A DNA stretch of 36,609 nucleotides from Enhydrobacter aerosaccus (GTDB lineage Bacteria; Pseudomonadota; Alphaproteobacteria; Reyranellales; Reyranellaceae). Positions 33,458 through 36,609 of this stretch are shown here, one piece after another (the stretch's first letter is position 1; every line of letters starts with the position of its first letter). The translations under genes and the position numbers were made by a program. The notes below the pieces were generated by a model. That model had not been told where the DNA came from and searched no databases. It was given only the letters and a program-made list of their open reading frames with translations. The DNA is taken from assembly GCA_903915535.1 (NCBI GenBank), contig CAIWTJ010000008.1:1-36609 (forward strand), written 5' to 3'.

Positions 33458-34666
33458 ATGTCACAGTCAGGAAAGCCGCCGTTGACCGGCGTTCGTGTCG
33501 TCGATTTCACCCGCGTGATCGCGGGCCCGCTCGCCTCGCAGGTTTTGGCCGACATGGGCGCCGAGGTGATCAAGATCGAGAACCCCGACGGCGGCGACGA
33601 TACGCGCAAGGGCGCGGGACCGCGCGTCGGCGGTCCTTCGGGCGAGAGCCACTTCTTCATGACCTTCAACCGCGGCAAGAAGAGCGTGGCGCTCGACTTC
33701 ACCAAGCCCGAGGGCCAGGCGGTCGTGCACAGACTGCTCGAGAAGACCGACGTGCTGCTGCAGAACTTCCGCCCCGGCGTGCTGAAGCGCTATGGCCTCG
33801 ACTATCCGAGCCTTGCGGCGAAGTATCCGCGCCTGATCTACCTCTCGATCAGCGCCTACGGCCAGACCGGCCCGCTCAGCGACCGGCCGGGCTACGATCC
33901 CGTGCTGCAGGCCGAGTCGGGCATGATGAGCGTCAACGGCGCGGCCGATGGCGAGGGCATGAGGCATGCCATCGCCATCGTCGACACCATGACCGGCATC
34001 CATTCGGTGGCGGCGATCAACGCCGCGCTCTATGCGCGCACGTCGACCGGCAAGGGCCAGCAGATCGATCTCGCGCTCTACGACACGGCCCTCGCCAGCC
34101 TCGGCAACATGGGCGCGTACTATCTGATCGGCGGCGACCAGCCCCGGCGCGCCGGCAACGGCCACTTCGCCTCCGCACCGAATGGCTCGTTCGAAACCGC
34201 GAACGGCAAGATCTACATGGCGGTCGCCAACCAGAAGCTGTTCGTCGACACCTGCAAGGCGCTGGGCCATCCCGAATGGGAGAAGGATCCGCGCTTCGCC
34301 ACCATTGCGGACAGGGTCGCCAACAAGCCGGCGCTCACGAAGCTGATGGAAGAAGTCCTGAAGACCGACACCAAGGAGAACTGGGCGCAGAAGCTGCGCC
34401 ACCTGCCGGCCGGGCCGATCCGCACCATGAAGGAGGCGCTCGACGAGCCCGAGGTAAAGCGCCGCGGCATGCTCAAGACCTACAGGCACAAGAGGGTCGG
34501 CGACGTGCCGATCATCGGATCGAACTACCGCTTCTCCGACACGCCGGTCGACGATACCCAACCGCCGCCGTCGCTCGGCGAGCACACCGACACCGTCCTG
34601 GCCGACATCGGCGGCTTCTCGCCCGACGAAGTGAAGGCGATGCGCGAGAAGAAGGTCATCGGCTGA
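33458..34666 (+). CDS. CaiB/BaiF family (class III) CoA-transferase
   Basis: A 402-residue class III CoA-transferase. The family opening is GVRVVDFTRVIAGPLASQVL (11-30), with MGAEVIKIENP (33-43), RGKKSVALDF (72-81) and YGQTGP (134-139). Asp176 in VDTMTG aligns with the catalytic Asp169 of formyl-CoA transferase. It moves CoA between carboxylic acids; substrate unknown. ATG 33458 has no clear ribosome site. It is divergent from the Bug binding protein, suggesting a shared organic acid. Confidence 0.92.
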   Translation: MSQSGKPPLTGVRVVDFTRVIAGPLASQVLADMGAEVIKIENPDGGDDTRKGAGPRVGGPSGESHFFMTFNRGKKSVALDFTKPEGQAVVHRLLEKTDVLLQNFRPGVLKRYGLDYPSLAAKYPRLIYLSISAYGQTGPLSDRPGYDPVLQAESGMMSVNGAADGEGMRHAIAIVDTMTGIHSVAAINAALYARTSTGKGQQIDLALYDTALASLGNMGAYYLIGGDQPRRAGNGHFASAPNGSFETANGKIYMAVANQKLFVDTCKALGHPEWEKDPRFATIADRVANKPALTKLMEEVLKTDTKENWAQKLRHLPAGPIRTMKEALDEPEVKRRGMLKTYRHKRVGDVPIIGSNYRFSDTPVDDTQPPPSLGEHTDTVLADIGGFSPDEVKAMREKKVIG

Positions 34667-34677
34667 GGATCAACGAG

Positions 34678-34740
34678 ATCCTTCGCTGCGCTCAGGATGA
34701 CAGTAAGGCAAAATTGTCGTCCTGAGCGCAGCGAAGGACC
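34678..34740. repeat. Dispersed inverted repeat (copy 2)
   Basis: Arms 34678-34701 and 34716-34740 are inverted copies (TCCTTCGCTGCGCTCAGGA core) with about two mismatches and a 14-nt loop. The same core is at 20173-20257. It lies 11 nt after the CoA-transferase stop and could fold as a strong transcript-end hairpin. The rest of the 185-bp gap (34741-34851) shows no gene or clear promoter. Confidence 0.8.
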
Positions 34741-34851
34741 TGCCGGACCGATCTCATGGGTGCGCGCAGCGCAGTCATGTCTTCAGTCGCGATTTCGCCA
34801 TGATTTCCCCCTGCCTCGGAACGTGGCGCGGGCCGCGGACCTGCGATACCA

Positions 34852-36000
34852 ATGGCGGCAATGAAGCCCGCGACGAACCCCGCCGCCGTTTCCGGGACGC
34901 GCGACCTCCGGCTCGATCTGTTCCGGGGGGTGGCGCTGTGGTTCATTTTCCTCGACCATGTGCCGGACAACATCCTGAGCTGGCTGACGGTGCGCAATTA
35001 CGGCTTCAGCGATGCGACCGAGATCTTCGTCTACATCTCGGGCTACACCGCCGTGATCGCCTACGGCCGCATGATGGAGCGGCAGGGCTGGATCAAGGCG
35101 GCCGCGCGCATCTATCGCCGCGTCTGGCAACTCTACGTCGCGCACATCCTGCTGTTCGTGGCCTTCGTCGCGCTGATCGCCTGGTTCTCGATCAACCGGA
35201 ACGCCACGGCGCTGATCGAGGAGATGCAGCTTCTCGGCCTGGGTCAGGATCCCTACCGTGCGCTCCTGGAGGCTGCGCTCCTCAAGTTCCGGCCGGTCAA
35301 TCTCGACGTGCTGCCGCTCTACATCGTCCTGCTGGCGGCTTTTCCGCTCGCCCTCCCCGCGATCATGCGCTGGCCGCGGGCGGTCTTGGCCGTGTCGGTC
35401 GCCTTTTATGCGGCAACGTGCCACTTCGATTGGAACCTGGCCGGCTACCCGGAAGGCAAGTTCTGGTTCTTCAATCCCATGGCCTGGCAGGTCGTTTTCT
35501 ACACCGGGGCGGTCATGGCGGTGATGGCGCCCCGGCTCACCTGGATGGACCGCTGGCGCTGGCCGGTGTCGGTGGCGGCCTTCCTGTTCCTCTGCTTCGC
35601 GGCCTTTATCGCCTTGTCCTGGCACTATAATTCGCTGGAACGGCTGATCCCGGAATGGGTCGCCCGGCAGATCTACCCGATCGACAAGACCAACGTGGAC
35701 ATCCTCAGGTTCTTGCACTTCCTGGCGATCGCCTGGTTCGTCCGGCTGGCCATCCCTCCCCATGCGGCTTTCCTGCGCTGGCGGGTGCTGGAGCCACTTC
35801 GAAGGTGCGGAGAGCACTCGCTGCAGATATTCTGCGTGGGCACCTTCCTTGCATTGAGTGCCCAGATCGTGGACGCCCAATTCGATGAATCGCTCTGGGC
35901 CCAGTTTGTCGTCAGCCTCGCCGGTATCGCAATCATGACCGCCTTCGCCTACGCCGCGACCTGGTTCAAGGTCGAGACCGACCTCAAGGCCGCTCGCTAG
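34852..36000 (+). CDS. OpgC-domain membrane protein
   Basis: A 382-residue polytopic inner-membrane protein with about ten helices, matching the OpgC family (succinyl transfer to osmoregulated periplasmic glucans; acyltransferase-3-like clan). Landmarks are RDLRLDLFRGVALWFIFLDH (17-36), SDATEIFVYISGYT (about 53-66) and a conserved NPMAWQ in the middle. ATG 34852 and ATG 34861 are both possible starts. Its stop codon abuts the ATG of an SGNH hydrolase, so the two are one operon, consistent with surface glycan modification. Confidence 0.85.
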   Translation: MAAMKPATNPAAVSGTRDLRLDLFRGVALWFIFLDHVPDNILSWLTVRNYGFSDATEIFVYISGYTAVIAYGRMMERQGWIKAAARIYRRVWQLYVAHILLFVAFVALIAWFSINRNATALIEEMQLLGLGQDPYRALLEAALLKFRPVNLDVLPLYIVLLAAFPLALPAIMRWPRAVLAVSVAFYAATCHFDWNLAGYPEGKFWFFNPMAWQVVFYTGAVMAVMAPRLTWMDRWRWPVSVAAFLFLCFAAFIALSWHYNSLERLIPEWVARQIYPIDKTNVDILRFLHFLAIAWFVRLAIPPHAAFLRWRVLEPLRRCGEHSLQIFCVGTFLALSAQIVDAQFDESLWAQFVVSLAGIAIMTAFAYAATWFKVETDLKAAR

Positions 36001-36609
36001 ATGAACCTTCGCGGTCTCATTCTGGGAGCGATCATGGCAACCCTCGTGCCGAGCGTGGTCTGCCTGGCCGACGATGCGAAGTGCCGGGCGTCGCGCCGCC
36101 TGCTCGAGCTCGGCAATCCGCTCGAGACCGCGCGCGGGTCGATCGCCGACAGGAAGGAACTTCGCATCGTGGCGATGGGGTCGTCCTCGACGCAGGGCTA
36201 CGGCGCCAGCAATCCCTCCTTTGCCTATCCGGCCCAGCTCAAGATGAACCTCGACAAGCTGCTGCCGGGTGTCGACGTGCATGTCTTCAACAAGGGCGTG
36301 GGCGGCGAGGACGCCGAAGAAGAAGTCAAACGCATGAAGGCCGACGTGAACCAGCACAAGGCCCAGATCGTGGTCTGGCAGGTCGGCACCAACTCCGCGA
36401 TCCGTCGCACGCCGCTCGACAAGTTCGCCGCGAAACTGCGCGAGGGCATCGACATGGGCCGCGCGCTGGGACCCGAGTTCGTGCTGATGAACCTGCAGTA
36501 CGTGCCCGCCGTCGTGGCGCTGCCCGACGAGGAGGAATACGCCCGCGTGATGGCCGAGGTCGCGAAGGAAAAGAACGTGGGCCTGTTCCGGCGCTTCGAG
36601 ATCATGCGC
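36001..36609 (+). CDS. SGNH/GDSL hydrolase (partial, runs off the window)
   Basis: The ATG directly follows the OpgC-gene stop, and the frame stays open for 203 codons to the window end. An N-terminal hydrophobic signal (about 1-23) is followed by SGNH blocks: GSSSTQG (60-66; Ser62 at the nucleophile position), NKGVGGED (block II, Gly) and QVGTNS (block III, Asn131). The block V Asp/His lies beyond the window. An exported esterase or acetyl-hydrolase on glycans is likely, given the OpgC neighbour. Confidence 0.85.
   Translation, partial: MNLRGLILGAIMATLVPSVVCLADDAKCRASRRLLELGNPLETARGSIADRKELRIVAMGSSSTQGYGASNPSFAYPAQLKMNLDKLLPGVDVHVFNKGVGGEDAEEEVKRMKADVNQHKAQIVVWQVGTNSAIRRTPLDKFAAKLREGIDMGRALGPEFVLMNLQYVPAVVALPDEEEYARVMAEVAKEKNVGLFRRFEIMR

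Overview
The window is about 36.6 kb of GC-rich DNA with dense, short-gapped operons. The gene families point to a free-living alphaproteobacterium: kdpFABC-DE, a Bug-type solute-binding protein, a CaiB/BaiF CoA-transferase, NMT1/SsuA-type ABC uptake, an OpgC-domain protein and REP-like intergenic palindromes. A Reyranella- or Bradyrhizobium-like genome would fit, but no rRNA or other taxonomic marker is present, so this is inference. I saw no tRNA, rRNA, CRISPR array, transposase or prophage gene.

Layout. (1) 1-5753, minus strand: an srf-type operon with two tandem SrfA-like membrane proteins, the actin/Hsp70-fold ATPase SrfB, and the first codons of the next gene at the window edge. (2) 5906-19118: a potassium block. 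It holds kup (minus), a large outer-membrane porin (plus), a second outer-membrane barrel (minus), then a tiny membrane ORF, kdpF, kdpA, kdpB, kdpC, kdpD and kdpE (plus). A 42-bp-arm inverted repeat sits between kdpB and kdpC. (3) 19227-21448: a small Rossmann-like protein, a carboxymuconolactone decarboxylase family protein, purC, and a small exported protein. (4) 21524-25100: an ABC importer (binding protein, ATPase, permease) followed by a 2-oxoglutarate/Fe(II) oxygenase, laid out like tauABCD. (5) 25114-28436: a JAMM/MPN metalloprotease-like protein, then divergent copA and csoR around a palindromic copper operator. (6) 28445-31642: an HxlR regulator divergent from an EmrAB-type efflux pair. 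(7) 31665-36609: an exported glyoxalase-fold protein, a Bug binding protein divergent from a CoA-transferase, an OpgC-like membrane protein, and a truncated SGNH hydrolase.

The most notable signal is regulatory. Three intergenic regions carry tandem CCTATGN boxes exactly 11 bp apart. In two of them, upstream of the kdp operon and upstream of the unknown gene at 19227-19646, a third box lies exactly 33 bp further on, inside an identical 14-mer, and about 41 bp from the start codon. The third region lies between kup and the porin. Direct repeats with an 11-bp period are the usual target form of OmpR/PhoB-class regulators, and KdpE, encoded here, belongs to that class. I infer a local K+-responsive regulon joining Kdp, Kup/porin and an uncharacterised protein.
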